Source: Antarctobacter albus (GTDB lineage Bacteria; Pseudomonadota; Alphaproteobacteria; Rhodobacterales; Rhodobacteraceae). From it: DNA of 64,000 nt. The position numbers and the translations under genes are program-made. The DNA lies in the NCBI RefSeq assembly GCF_900101505.1, contig NZ_FMZI01000011.1, forward strand, positions 62,001-126,000. Reading direction: 5' to 3'. Under the pieces are notes generated by a model, which was not told the origin of the DNA, ran no database searches, and saw only the letters and a program-made list of their open reading frames with translations. Shown here piece after piece: positions 28,151 through 37,019 of this stretch; the stretch's first letter is position 1, and every line of letters begins with the position of its first letter.

Positions 28151-29821
28151 TCAGGCCTCCCAGTACATGTACTGCGGGTACATTTCCTGCGAGATGTGGA
28201 TCGCCGCGCCTTTCAGGTTGCTCTTGGAATGGTTCGCAAGGCCCCGGAAATACGGCTGAATGATCACGCCTTCATCGACCATGATCTGCTCGAGTTGCGC
28301 CATCAGGGCACGGCGCGCCTCGACATCCGGCGTCGCCAGCGCCTGTTCGACAAGCGCGTCGAACGCCTCGTTGGCAAAGCCGGTCTCGTTCCACGACGTG
28401 CCCGAGACATAGGCCAGCGCATAGGTCTGGATGCCCAGCGCGCGGTGGTTCCAGTTGGTGACGGAGAACGGATACTTGGCCCAGTCGTTCCAGAAGCTCG
28501 ACGAGGGGATGACGGTCCGCTTGATGTTGATGCCTGCGTCGCGCAGCTGCGCGGCAATCGCATCCGCCGTCGCCTTCCAGAAGGCCGAGTCGAGCGAGAT
28601 CAATTCATGCTCGAAATCCGCCATGCCCGCCTCTTCCAGCAGGGTCATCGCCTGCGCCGGATCGTGCAGGGCCGGGCCGATGTCGGCATAGTCGGGGTGA
28701 ACCTTGGAAACATGGTGGTTTTCGCCCACGGCGCCAAGATTGTTGTAGGCCAGTTCCAGCACCACGGCATTGTCCACCGCCAGCGCCAGCGCCCGGCGGA
28801 CGCGGACATCGGCATAGGGCCTGCTGCCGCCCGTTTCCGCATTCTGGTTGGTGCGCGCCAGAACCACGGCCCCGGTGGTCACGGTGTGCTTGGTCCAGCC
28901 GTCCAGGGCATCGAAGGCCGGGATGAAATCGCCCTCGGTGTCATAGGTCACGTCGAATTCATCCGCATCTGCGGCCGCGAAATGCGACGCCGGATCGGTG
29001 CCGAAGTCGATCAGTTCCACGCGGTCCATGAAGGCGCCGTTCCCGGCGTTCCACCAGGTGTGATCCGCGTTGCGCACCAGCGCGGCGGCCTCGCCGACGG
29101 TGTAGAATTCTGGCAGGTAGGGGCCGGTCCCGACGGGATTGTCGACCATCGTGGCCTCGTCAAAGCTCTCGTGCACGATGGCGGCGGGATAGTCGGACAT
29201 GCCTGCGATCAGCGAGATGTCCGGCTTGGGCAGGGTGATCGTCACCGTCAGATCGTCGACGACCGTGACCGCATCCGGCAACATGGTGCCGGTTTCGGGG
29301 TCGACGATGGTCGCGAAACGGATCGCCATCGAGTTCGCCTCGACCCGGCTGTCGCACCAGCGTTCGATGTTGCGCGCCACGTCCGCAGCGGTGAAGGGAT
29401 CGCCGTTGTTCCAGGTCACGCCGGGACGGACATTGAGCGTGTAAAGCGTCGCGTCCTCGTTGATGTCCCAGCTTTCCAGCAGCGCGGGCGTAAACGACCC
29501 GTCCGAGTTGTACTGCACGAGGTATTCCAGCCAGCCACGGGTAAAGTTGGCGAGGCTGTTGAAGTCGAACTTGCGCGGGTCGCGCATGCCGACGATTTCC
29601 TGCTGGATGCGGACGGTTCCGCCCACCTGCGCATGGCTGGCCGCCTGCGCCGGGGCCGGCATGCCCAGCATGGCATAGGCCGTCGCGGCCGAGGCGCCAA
29701 AGGAACAGGCCGTGGCCAGGAATTCGCGGCGGCTGACGGCATCGTCACCGAGCCGCGCCGCCGACTTGGCCAGGAAATCCGGAAGGGGTTTGCCGCTTGG
29801 CGTCGTGAAGGTCATGTTCAT
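28151..29821 (-). CDS. Peptide/opine-type ABC substrate-binding protein with Tat signal
   Basis: A 556-aa cluster C (DppA/OppA-like, SBP_bac_5) receptor. The N-terminus has a Tat motif ([13 protein letters not shown], near residue 33) and a hydrophobic stretch ending near APAQA. Family hallmarks include [37 protein letters not shown] and [13 protein letters not shown] 29821 has a GAGAGGA site. It is the last gene of a minus-strand chain of catabolic genes. No permease is next to it; the nearest set is on the plus strand at 37.0-38.8 kb. Tat export suggests folding, perhaps with a cofactor, before secretion. Confidence 0.88.
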   Translation of the reverse strand: MNMTFTTPSGKPLPDFLAKSAARLGDDAVSRREFLATACSFGASAATAYAMLGMPAPAQAASHAQVGGTVRIQQEIVGMRDPRKFDFNSLANFTRGWLEYLVQYNSDGSFTPALLESWDINEDATLYTLNVRPGVTWNNGDPFTAADVARNIERWCDSRVEANSMAIRFATIVDPETGTMLPDAVTVVDDLTVTITLPKPDISLIAGMSDYPAAIVHESFDEATMVDNPVGTGPYLPEFYTVGEAAALVRNADHTWWNAGNGAFMDRVELIDFGTDPASHFAAADADEFDVTYDTEGDFIPAFDALDGWTKHTVTTGAVVLARTNQNAETGGSRPYADVRVRRALALAVDNAVVLELAYNNLGAVGENHHVSKVHPDYADIGPALHDPAQAMTLLEEAGMADFEHELISLDSAFWKATADAIAAQLRDAGINIKRTVIPSSSFWNDWAKYPFSVTNWNHRALGIQTYALAYVSGTSWNETGFANEAFDALVEQALATPDVEARRALMAQLEQIMVDEGVIIQPYFRGLANHSKSNLKGAAIHISQEMYPQYMYWEA

Positions 29822-29885
29822 TCCTCTCTGTTGGGTCGTGAGGGGGACCGCCCTGTCGGGAAGCAGCGTGAGGACTGCGGGAAGG

Positions 29886-29918
29886 CGCGCGGCCGCAAGG
29901 GGCCCGGTCGGCCGCGCG
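29886..29918 (-). promoter_or_regulatory. Strong inverted repeat between dioxygenase and binding-protein genes
   Basis: CGCGCGGCCG (29886-29895) and CGGCCGCGCG (29909-29918) are exact inverted repeats with a 13-base loop, in the only sizeable gap (107 bases) of the minus-strand chain. It could raise binding-protein output over upstream genes by blocking decay, or attenuate read-through. There is no T-run. Confidence 0.5.
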
Positions 29919-29928
29919 GGTTTCGGTG

Positions 29929-30810
29929 TCAGGCCGGGACGCGGATGCGGTCCAGGCCGTCTTCTTCGGTGACGGTGGCGCAGATGCTGGACAGGGTGCG
30001 CGGCTCTTCATAGGGCCAGGGCGTGCCGCGGTGCATCACGGCGCGCTGGTCCCAGATCAGCACATCCCCCACCTGCCAGTTGTGCGCATAGACAAAGGCG
30101 GGCTGGGTGCAGAACTCTGTCAGCTCTGCCAGCAGCGCCTCGCTTTCGGCCTCGTCATAACCATCGACCTTGAAGGCATGGCTGGCGATATACAGCGCCT
30201 CGCGCCCGTTGATCGGGTTTTCCCAGACCGCGTTCCAATGGGTGTCCGGCCACTTGTTGAACATCGGCAATTCGGCCAGTTCAGGCGAGATCTTGCGCCG
30301 CGAATGGCTGTAACGATGCCAGATGCCACGCCCCCGGATCCTGGCCTTCATCTCTTCGGGCATCATCGCCCAGGCCGCGCGGGTCGAGGCAAGCTCTGTC
30401 GCGCCACCGGACGAGGGCACGACGCGCGCGGTAATGATATTGATCAACGCGGGCGTGGGCAGAAAGGTGCTGTCCGAGTGCCAAAGGAAGTTCGTCTTCA
30501 GGTTCAGTGTCTTGAGGTCCATCTCGCCTGAGGTGGTGCCGTCCTCCTGGACGTTCGAGACCTTGGGAATCTTGAACCCTTCGCCCGGCTTGCGCTCATC
30601 CGCCTCGCGATCCTCGATCGGGCCAAACAGCCCGGCGAGCCGCAGGTGTGTCTCGTCCGTCATGTCCTGCGCCCGGAACAGCAGCGCCGAATGCTCCTCG
30701 AACAGGGCGCGGATCTGCGGGAACAGGTGATTTGCCGTGACGGTGTTCAGGTCGATGCCCTGCACGTCCGCGCCGAAGTGTGGCGTCAGCGGTTTTGTCT
30801 GGATACTCAT
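29929..30810 (-). CDS. TauD/TfdA-family 2-oxoglutarate-dependent dioxygenase
   Basis: A 293-aa non-haem Fe(II) oxygenase. The facial triad is visible: H and D in FLWHSDSTF, and the distal His in [20 protein letters not shown], where the following Arg binds 2-oxoglutarate. The family hydroxylates taurine, 2,4-D, alpha-ketoglutarate analogues, carnitine precursors and others, usually releasing a heteroatom group. It starts 4 bases after the FAD oxidase gene. Substrate is not predictable from sequence, but context suggests a nitrogenous compound. Confidence 0.88.
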   Translation of the reverse strand: MSIQTKPLTPHFGADVQGIDLNTVTANHLFPQIRALFEEHSALLFRAQDMTDETHLRLAGLFGPIEDREADERKPGEGFKIPKVSNVQEDGTTSGEMDLKTLNLKTNFLWHSDSTFLPTPALINIITARVVPSSGGATELASTRAAWAMMPEEMKARIRGRGIWHRYSHSRRKISPELAELPMFNKWPDTHWNAVWENPINGREALYIASHAFKVDGYDEAESEALLAELTEFCTQPAFVYAHNWQVGDVLIWDQRAVMHRGTPWPYEEPRTLSSICATVTEEDGLDRIRVPA

Positions 30811-30814
30811 TGGT

Positions 30815-32209
30815 TCAGTCCTTGGCCTTTGCTTCGATGTCGTCTGCGGAGAGATGGCGCACCATCTCCCAGGCCCGTGACTTGCCGGGGTTCAGCAGTC
30901 CCTTGGGGTCCATGCGTTTCTTCCACGCCAGGTGCCGGTAATCGGCATTCTTCAGACCGCCGCCCTCGACGTGGTAGGTATGGGCGTCGGCCACGGAAAA
31001 CCCATGCGCGCGATAGGTGTCGTCGATCTCGCGCAGGCGGGTCTCGTCGGTGAACCAGATGATCGGCAGATCGAACGCGACGATCCTTCCGTCCACCCGG
31101 GCAAATTCATGGTGCTGCCAGACGTCATCGCCCACCGCGGCGCCCAGACGCGCCACGGCCTCGGCGTCCGACGGATCGCCGACACCGTATTGCTGGTAGG
31201 TGGCCGACCGGTCGGCCTTGAGCACCTGCAGCGTGGTGTGATTGTAGGCAAACTCGAATACATGCGGGATGCCCTTGGCCTTGCGTTCGGTGTCGTCCAG
31301 CGCCAGGTCCACCGTCCCGCCCTGCGCCGCGATCAGGGCGTGAAAAGCCTCCATGTCCTCTCGCGGGACCAGCGCCACCAGAAGGTGCCGCCCCTTGGTC
31401 AAGTGCCCTTCGAGCCGGGGAAAATAGTCGACGATCCGCGCCTCGACGGTCGAGCACAGCTTGCGCCCGATCGCTTCGCTTTGCGCCAGCGCGTAACCGG
31501 CGGCATAGCAGTCGCGATAGCTGTCGAAGGTGGCCATGCAGCCGATCCAGTCGCGGGTCGGCACGGTCCGCAGCGTCACCTCTGTGATCGCACCGTTCAG
31601 GCCCCAGGCGTGGTGCAGTTGCAGCGCCTCTTCGGCGTCGAACACACGCTCCTGTGGCGCCTCCTCCACCGACAGCGCCTTAAGGCTGATGATATTGCCT
31701 TTTTCGCGCAGCGCGCCGTTCGCGATGGACCCGATCCCGGCGCTGCCCCCGGCGACAAAGCCGCCGATGGTCGCGATGTCCTGGGTCGAGGGGAACATGG
31801 CCATTTCCCAGCCCCGCGCGATAAGGGCCGCGTTGATGTCGGCCATCAAGGCCCCCGCCTCGACGCGCACGAAACCCTCACCGATTTCCAGGATCCGGTT
31901 CATCGCCGTGGTTTCTATGATCAGCCCTCCCTGCAGCGGCACGGCCTGCCCGTAGTTGCCGGTGCCGCCACCGCGCAGCACGACGGGCAGGTCATGCGCG
32001 TAAGCAACGGCCAGGCACTGCGCGAGTTCCCCGGACGTCGCGGGCCGGGCCACCAGGTCCCCGAAGCATTTCTTGAGCTGGGCGTTCAGGATCGGCGAGT
32101 ACCAGAAGAAATCGCGCGAGCGTTTCTTGATCAGCACCGGTTCCTCGATCACCTCGACAGGGGCAAGCTCGGCGGCAATCGCGCGCCAGTCGGTCTGTTT
32201 TTCTGTCAT
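30815..32209 (-). CDS. FAD-binding oxidoreductase (GlcD/VAO type)
   Basis: A 464-aa FAD_binding_4 (PCMH-type) flavoprotein. The dinucleotide-binding region reads PVVLRGGGTGNYGQAVPLQGG, followed by MFPSTQDIATIGGFVAGGSAGIGS. The C-terminal half matches the FAD-linked oxidase C domain pattern weakly, ending with WKKRMDPKGLLNPGK. Relatives oxidise 2-hydroxy acids, aldonolactones or amino alcohols. ATG overlaps the stop of the upstream amidohydrolase gene (ATGA). Confidence 0.85.
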   Translation of the reverse strand: MTEKQTDWRAIAAELAPVEVIEEPVLIKKRSRDFFWYSPILNAQLKKCFGDLVARPATSGELAQCLAVAYAHDLPVVLRGGGTGNYGQAVPLQGGLIIETTAMNRILEIGEGFVRVEAGALMADINAALIARGWEMAMFPSTQDIATIGGFVAGGSAGIGSIANGALREKGNIISLKALSVEEAPQERVFDAEEALQLHHAWGLNGAITEVTLRTVPTRDWIGCMATFDSYRDCYAAGYALAQSEAIGRKLCSTVEARIVDYFPRLEGHLTKGRHLLVALVPREDMEAFHALIAAQGGTVDLALDDTERKAKGIPHVFEFAYNHTTLQVLKADRSATYQQYGVGDPSDAEAVARLGAAVGDDVWQHHEFARVDGRIVAFDLPIIWFTDETRLREIDDTYRAHGFSVADAHTYHVEGGGLKNADYRHLAWKKRMDPKGLLNPGKSRAWEMVRHLSADDIEAKAKD

Positions 32210-33435
32210 GACAGGGCTCCCAAGGCGTCGGACAGGCGGCGCGGCGCGGTGCCGCCCAGCAGGTCCGAGCTGTCGGTTGCGTCGAAGACAAGCAGATCCC
32301 CGATGGCGGCCCCGTCGACGGTTCGGGGCGCCAGTCCCAGCGCGCTCTGCGCGTTGGTGGTGATCAGTGGCAGGTGGTCGCCCAGCGGCGGGTCGAGATG
32401 CGCCGCCAGCACGCTCAGGCCCAGCACATGCAAAGGGTCATGCCGCCCAATGGGGCAGAAGGCATCGCGCACGTTGTCGGCGCCGATCGTCATGGTGACG
32501 CCAGCGGCCTGCAATTCGTGCAGCCGGGTGACACCGCGCCGGTCGGGCGTGCCCCCGGTGCGGCCCTGAAGGTAGAGGTTGGTCTGCGGCAGCATGGCGA
32601 CGGCAATGCCCGCCCGCGCCAGCTTGTCCGCGATCCGGGCCACGTCCACATCCGCCAGGTTTGCCAGCGAACAGGCATGGCCGCACAGGACCGGCCCCTG
32701 AAACCGCGTAGCAAGCGCCGCATCCGCGATGCGTTCCAGCCCGTCGAGCCCCTCTGCCAGACCTTCATCCACGTGGAAATCCAGCGCCAGTCCCAGCCTG
32801 TCGGCCTCGCGGAACATGTTGGCAAGCCCGGCGTCGCGCTCTGGCTGGTCAAGGACGAATGCCCCCAGCACGCCGCCCTGATCGCGGAGACCCTGCGCAC
32901 AGTGACGGGCGTAGTCCGGATCGGCCATGCGCTCTATCCCCGTCAGGGCCGCACGCTGCACGGTCAGGGCACTGTCTGCGGCCAGGTCCCCCAGGATATC
33001 CCAGGCCAGTGGAACGGCCCGGGGATCGGCAGCCTCGCCCCAATCCACATGCGTCCGGACCGCGCTGCATCCGGCCTGCTCCAGCTCTTGCAGTCCCCGC
33101 GTGGCGCGGCTGCGCAGGTCTGCTGCCGTCCAGTTGACCTTGTCCGCCTTCTGCGCGGCAATGGCCGTGGCCAGGTCCCCGCCGGCACCCTGCATGCGGC
33201 CGATGCTGTGGCACTTGTCCAGGTGCACATGCGGCTCTGTCAGGCGTGGCAGGACCATGCGCCGCGGAGTGCCGCCCGAGGCGATCAGGCCGGTTGCGCG
33301 CCCGTCCCGGATGACCAGATCCCCGGCCATGCAATCCGCCGCCAGCGCGCCGCCGAACGCCGCCGGATCGGCCAGCAAGGCCCGCGGCACCAGGACGCCG
33401 GGGAGGCAGTTGTCCATCCGTTCGGGCCGCATCAT
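32206..33435 (-). CDS. Amidohydrolase of the cytosine/creatinine deaminase type
   Basis: A 409-aa metal-dependent hydrolase resembling CodA. Metal-site motifs are TEPHVHLDKCHS (HxH), ALDFHVDEG, LCGHACSLAN and the Asp in TIGADNVRDAFCPIGRHDPL, which is close to the cytosine deaminase consensus. Members deaminate cytosine, isoguanine, creatinine or related cyclic amidines. Met codons at 33435 and 33432 are adjacent; the first overlaps the creatininase stop. Pairing with a creatininase-family gene points to ring opening and deamination of one heterocycle. Confidence 0.85.
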   Translation of the reverse strand: MMRPERMDNCLPGVLVPRALLADPAAFGGALAADCMAGDLVIRDGRATGLIASGGTPRRMVLPRLTEPHVHLDKCHSIGRMQGAGGDLATAIAAQKADKVNWTAADLRSRATRGLQELEQAGCSAVRTHVDWGEAADPRAVPLAWDILGDLAADSALTVQRAALTGIERMADPDYARHCAQGLRDQGGVLGAFVLDQPERDAGLANMFREADRLGLALDFHVDEGLAEGLDGLERIADAALATRFQGPVLCGHACSLANLADVDVARIADKLARAGIAVAMLPQTNLYLQGRTGGTPDRRGVTRLHELQAAGVTMTIGADNVRDAFCPIGRHDPLHVLGLSVLAAHLDPPLGDHLPLITTNAQSALGLAPRTVDGAAIGDLLVFDATDSSDLLGGTAPRRLSDALGALS

Positions 33436-34226
33436 GGCCGTTCCCTCCGATGGTCGAACCCTGCGAACTCGGCGAGAAAGGCCGCAAACCCGCGCGCTGT
33501 ACTGTCCAGCAGGGCCGCCCCCTTGTCCGCGGTCGCGGCGGCCGCGTTGCCACAGGCCCCCTGCCCGTTCAGATCCTGCGCCAGCCAGCCGGGGCTGGCG
33601 GGCTTGCTCCCCAACCCGATGTGCGGAAAGGCGCTTTCCCAATCCGTCATCGCCGGGCGAAAATCCCGCGCCTTGCTCATGTCCACGCGGTCCGGCCGCA
33701 GGGCCAGCATTGCCGAGGTCTCGCTGTCCCCGGCATGAATGTCATGGGCATAGCTTTCCGGTGCGTAGATCCCCTGCCAATCGGCGAAGCCGCCCCAGGA
33801 GCAGCTCACCACGACAAGGTCATGCTGCAAGCGCAGATCGCGCGCGGCCACCTGCAACAGCGCGCTGTTGCCACCATGCCCGTTGAACAGAACCAGCCGC
33901 GTCACCCCGGCGCGCGCCACCGAGGCGCCGATCTCTCGCAACACGGCCAGGAGCGTTTCTGCCGAGAGCGTCAGGGTCCCGGGAAACGCGATGTGCTCGT
34001 CGCTCTTGGTGATCGTCAGGCCGGGCAACACCAGCACCGACTGCTCGGGCGTCAGGGCCGCCAGCATCCGGTCCGCCACCGCGCCGATCAGATCGCTGTC
34101 CACCGAGAGTGGCAGATGCGGGCCGTGCTGCTCGGTCGCGCCCAACGGCAGAACCGCGACCGTCTCTTGCGGCAGGTCCGGAAACGCCGCCGAAGGCAGG
34201 TCCGCCCAATAGCCCTGCACGCTCAT
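33432..34226 (-). CDS. Creatininase-family amidohydrolase
   Basis: A 264-aa member of the creatininase/ArfB family, which uses a binuclear metal site to open cyclic amides. Typical motifs are LPLGATEQHGPHLPLSVDSD near the N-terminus, VLVLPGLTITKSDEHIAFPGT, and LVLFNGHGGNSALLQVAARDL. ATG 34226 overlaps the amidotransferase stop; in-frame upstream codons lie inside that gene. The family includes creatininase and FAPy deformylase, so the name does not prove creatinine as substrate. Confidence 0.88.
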   Translation of the reverse strand: MSVQGYWADLPSAAFPDLPQETVAVLPLGATEQHGPHLPLSVDSDLIGAVADRMLAALTPEQSVLVLPGLTITKSDEHIAFPGTLTLSAETLLAVLREIGASVARAGVTRLVLFNGHGGNSALLQVAARDLRLQHDLVVVSCSWGGFADWQGIYAPESYAHDIHAGDSETSAMLALRPDRVDMSKARDFRPAMTDWESAFPHIGLGSKPASPGWLAQDLNGQGACGNAAAATADKGAALLDSTARGFAAFLAEFAGFDHRRERP

Positions 34227-34921
34227 GCCGGGCGCCCGATGAAACGGTCGAGGAACCCCTCGAACCACGCGCCCTGCACCGAGTCATGTTGCGCCAGCAG
34301 GCGGTCCTGTTCGGCGCGGTCCTGCACGCCGGGACGGCCATAGACACCGGCCTTTTGCACCTGCCAGCGGCGAAAGCCCGGCTCTGTCACTTCGGGATGG
34401 AACTGCAGGCCATAGACCGTTTCATCCATCCGAAAGGCCTGGTTCGCGTAGTTGTCATTCGAGGCAAGGCGCACAGCCCCTGCCGGCAGATCGAAGGTGT
34501 GGAAATGCGCCTGGCAGACAATCAGCGGTCGGTCGAGAAAATCGCCCGCCGTCTCTGTCGGGGTGATCTGGTAATATCCGAACTCGAAGATCTCACGTTT
34601 GCGCGCGCCGGCCCAGGCACCGTGGTGATGCGCGATCATCTGGGCACCCTGGCAGATGCCCAGGACCTTGATCCCGGCCGTCAGGCAGGCATCGATCCAG
34701 CGGTATTCCTCTTTCAGGAACGGATGCCGGTCGGTCTCGTAGACATTGTACAGCCCGCCATAGATGATGGTCGCGGCAAGATCGTCGCCCGGCACGCCAA
34801 GCGCCTCGCCGCCAAACGGGCGACGGGTATCCACCGTGTAGCCGGCGTTCTCAAGCCAGGCGGTTGCGCGATCGTCAAGGGGCTCATCCCCGTGGCGCAC
34901 GGATAGCACACGCTGTCCCAT
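34223..34921 (-). CDS. Class I glutamine amidotransferase-like protein
   Basis: A 232-aa protein with the complete GATase1 triad: nucleophile Cys in VLGICQGAQMIAHH, and His/Glu in YGLQFHPEVTEPG. Stand-alone relatives hydrolyse gamma-glutamyl conjugates (PuuD-like) or resemble the GMP-synthase glutaminase. It is the first gene of a translationally coupled chain of six (GATase, creatininase, amidohydrolase, FAD oxidase, dioxygenase, binding protein), so it probably acts in the same pathway. Confidence 0.85.
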   Translation of the reverse strand: MGQRVLSVRHGDEPLDDRATAWLENAGYTVDTRRPFGGEALGVPGDDLAATIIYGGLYNVYETDRHPFLKEEYRWIDACLTAGIKVLGICQGAQMIAHHHGAWAGARKREIFEFGYYQITPTETAGDFLDRPLIVCQAHFHTFDLPAGAVRLASNDNYANQAFRMDETVYGLQFHPEVTEPGFRRWQVQKAGVYGRPGVQDRAEQDRLLAQHDSVQGAWFEGFLDRFIGRPA

Positions 34922-35207
34922 ATCATTCCCCTCAAAAGGAACTGGTTGCGTGGCCCTGTGGAAGATCCGTGCCAGAGATGTCCCTAAAGGCTTCCAGAAC
35001 TGCGCGAAACTGGCAAGGCTTTTGTTTGATCATAAAAAGTTCAATATCGTCCGTCGGTTGACAAAATTCACTCTTTTGACGCCCCCGGATGCCCATTCTC
35101 AAGGCGGGGCAATCCCGCGGGCCGATCCGGCAAGGATCGACCTGTTCGGACGGACTGTATGGAAGATGATTCGAGGCGCCACAGGAGTTGGGCCCCGCTT
35201 GCCGGCA

Positions 35208-36080
35208 TCACCGCAATTCGATGCCGTCGACCAATCCGAAAAGCGCGTTCAGCGTTTCCATCTTGCGTTCGACCGGGGCAAAGACCACCTCCGCGCTCGA
35301 CGTATCGGCGCCCAACAGTCTCAGTTGTTTCACATCCTCGTTGCGCCCCGTTCCTGTCCGCCAGACAAAGCCGATGCCCATGCCATTGACCACCGCCTCG
35401 TAGACGCCATCCCGGTTGTCGAGGGTAAGGAACGGCGCCGGGGACACGTCGTGGCGCCGAAAATAGCGGTCGAGAACCTTCTGCGTCGACGACCCGGTCG
35501 TGCGAAAGATCAACCTGTGGCGCAGCAGGTCTTCGCAGGTGACAGCCTCTGCGCTGGCCAGAGGGTGTGACAGCGGCACGATGGCGACGACATTGTTCGT
35601 CAACAGCACCTGGCGGCGGAAACGCCCGTCCTTGGGCACCTCTGGCAGGATGCCGACGTCGACGGTGTGGTTGATGACCTGCCGCATGATCTTGTCATGC
35701 GAACCGGTGGTGACCTGCAAGGCGACCTGCGGGTAGGCCTTGTTGAAGGCCGCGATCACCGACATGCCGGGCATCGCGTTGCCCAGCCCCACGGAAAGCT
35801 CCCCCTTGGTCAGCGACCCGTGGCGCCGCAGCATCTGCTCAAGCGTTTCGTATTCGCTGATCACGCGCTCGGCCGCATCACAGAGCCTTTCGCACAGGGG
35901 CGTCGGACGCAGTTTTCCCTTTTCGCGGACGAAAAGCACCACGCCATACCCTTCTTCCAGCTTGCGCACATGCTGCGAGATTCCCGGCTGGGTGACGTTC
36001 AACTGCCGTGCAGCCGCAGCGTAAGAGCCGGATTCGGCCACTGAACGAAGCGCTTCGAGGGTGCGAAGGGGAATAGTCAT
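35208..36080 (-). CDS. LysR-family transcriptional regulator
   Basis: A 290-aa LTTR with the N-terminal winged helix (VAESGSYAAAARQLNVTQPGISQHVRKLEE) and a periplasmic-binding-like effector domain. It is divergent from the HAD/ABC transporter operon (36.3-43.0 kb) and lies upstream of the minus-strand catabolic chain. It is well placed to control both. A palindrome at 36111-36125 lies 31 bases before its start. Confidence 0.93.
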   Translation of the reverse strand: MTIPLRTLEALRSVAESGSYAAAARQLNVTQPGISQHVRKLEEGYGVVLFVREKGKLRPTPLCERLCDAAERVISEYETLEQMLRRHGSLTKGELSVGLGNAMPGMSVIAAFNKAYPQVALQVTTGSHDKIMRQVINHTVDVGILPEVPKDGRFRRQVLLTNNVVAIVPLSHPLASAEAVTCEDLLRHRLIFRTTGSSTQKVLDRYFRRHDVSPAPFLTLDNRDGVYEAVVNGMGIGFVWRTGTGRNEDVKQLRLLGADTSSAEVVFAPVERKMETLNALFGLVDGIELR

Positions 36081-36110
36081 GGCCGATCCAAAGCAGGTCT
36101 ATGGGTTTCC

Positions 36111-36125
36111 CAAAGCATAGCTTTG
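36111..36125. promoter_or_regulatory. Palindromic operator candidate for the LysR regulator
   Basis: CAAAGC-ATA-GCTTTG is an exact 6+6 palindrome in the divergent region between the LysR gene and the transporter operon, where LTTR sites normally lie. The assignment rests on position only. Confidence 0.4.
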
Positions 36126-36224
36126 CTTTGTCACAGCCATGTCACGGCAAGCAGGCAAATGTGCCGCCGAGGCCGGAAACGGTCGCACTCGAACTTGAAC
36201 GATCACTTGTCCCCACACCAGACC

Positions 36225-36249
36225 ACCTCGGCGCAGGTTGCGCCGAGGT
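36225..36249 (+). promoter_or_regulatory. 11-bp perfect stem-loop just before the HAD-gene ribosome-binding site
   Basis: ACCTCGGCGCA (36225-36235) and TGCGCCGAGGT (36239-36249) pair exactly around GGT. The AGGGAG ribosome-binding site (36252-36257) follows 2 bases later. As RNA this would be a very stable 5' leader hairpin at the head of the operon. Confidence 0.6.
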
Positions 36250-36266
36250 CCAGGGAGCCTTTGCCC

Positions 36267-37019
36267 GTGGCCTCAGTACTGACCGTAAACAACCAGATCG
36301 CCAGCCAACTTTCGCCCGACCTGGTCGCGCAGGATCGTCTTGTTCTGTGCGATCTCGATGGCTGTCTTGTCTCGGAAGGCCGCGCCTACACGGATTCCGC
36401 CTCCTTCCTGCAGAGCTGCGGAGAGCGCCTGTGGCTGGTGTCCAACAATTCGTCCCATTGCGCCGCGGACCTCAGCGCCCGGCTCGCGGCGATTGGCCTG
36501 ACCGTGCCGGCCAAACGGATCCTGCTGGCCGGGGAGCAGACATTGGCGCACCTGGCGCGCCTGCATCCCGGCGCGCGCCTGGCATTGTTCGCCAGCCCGG
36601 CAATGGAACAGGAAGCGCGGCGCCTGGGCTTTGCCCTGACAGGGGACAGGCCCGACCTGGTGCTCTTGTGCCGTGACACGCAACTGTCGCTGGACAGGTT
36701 GAACGCGGTCGCGGCCCTGGTCCAGGACGGCGCTGCCTTTTGGGTGTCCAATACCGATACCGCGCACCCCGGCCACGCTGGCCAGCCCATCGCCGAAACC
36801 GGCGCCCTGCTGGCTGCGCTGCGCGCCATGCTGACGGAACTGAAGTTCGAGAGCATCGGCAAACCCCACCCCCATCTCGCCGCGCTGGCGCTGTCTCGCA
36901 CCGGCGTTTCCGCCTCCGAGGCCGTCTTTGTCGGGGATAACCCGGACACGGATGGCGCCATCGCGCGGGCCATCGGCACCCGCTTTGTCCTGCTTCGCCG
37001 CACGGGAGCCCCGGAATGA
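36267..37019 (+). CDS. HAD-superfamily phosphatase (NagD-like)
   Basis: A 250-aa HAD hydrolase with motif I LVLCDLDGCLVSEGRAY, motif II-like WLVSNNSS, the motif III/IV region IGKPHPH and VFVGDNPDTDGAIARAIG. The cap-insertion pattern is that of the NagD/HAD-IIA group, acting on small phosphates such as nucleotides or sugar phosphates. A GTG at 36267 is chosen because AGGGAG lies 9 bases upstream; the frame is open further upstream but without an SD. It overlaps the first permease gene (ATGA), so it belongs to the transporter operon. Confidence 0.82.
   Translation: MASVLTVNNQIASQLSPDLVAQDRLVLCDLDGCLVSEGRAYTDSASFLQSCGERLWLVSNNSSHCAADLSARLAAIGLTVPAKRILLAGEQTLAHLARLHPGARLALFASPAMEQEARRLGFALTGDRPDLVLLCRDTQLSLDRLNAVAALVQDGAAFWVSNTDTAHPGHAGQPIAETGALLAALRAMLTELKFESIGKPHPHLAALALSRTGVSASEAVFVGDNPDTDGAIARAIGTRFVLLRRTGAPE

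Noticed and set aside
28142-30013. 623-codon plus-strand frame opposite the Tat-type binding protein
   Set aside because: Antisense of a gene with clear family motifs; no SD and no family match.
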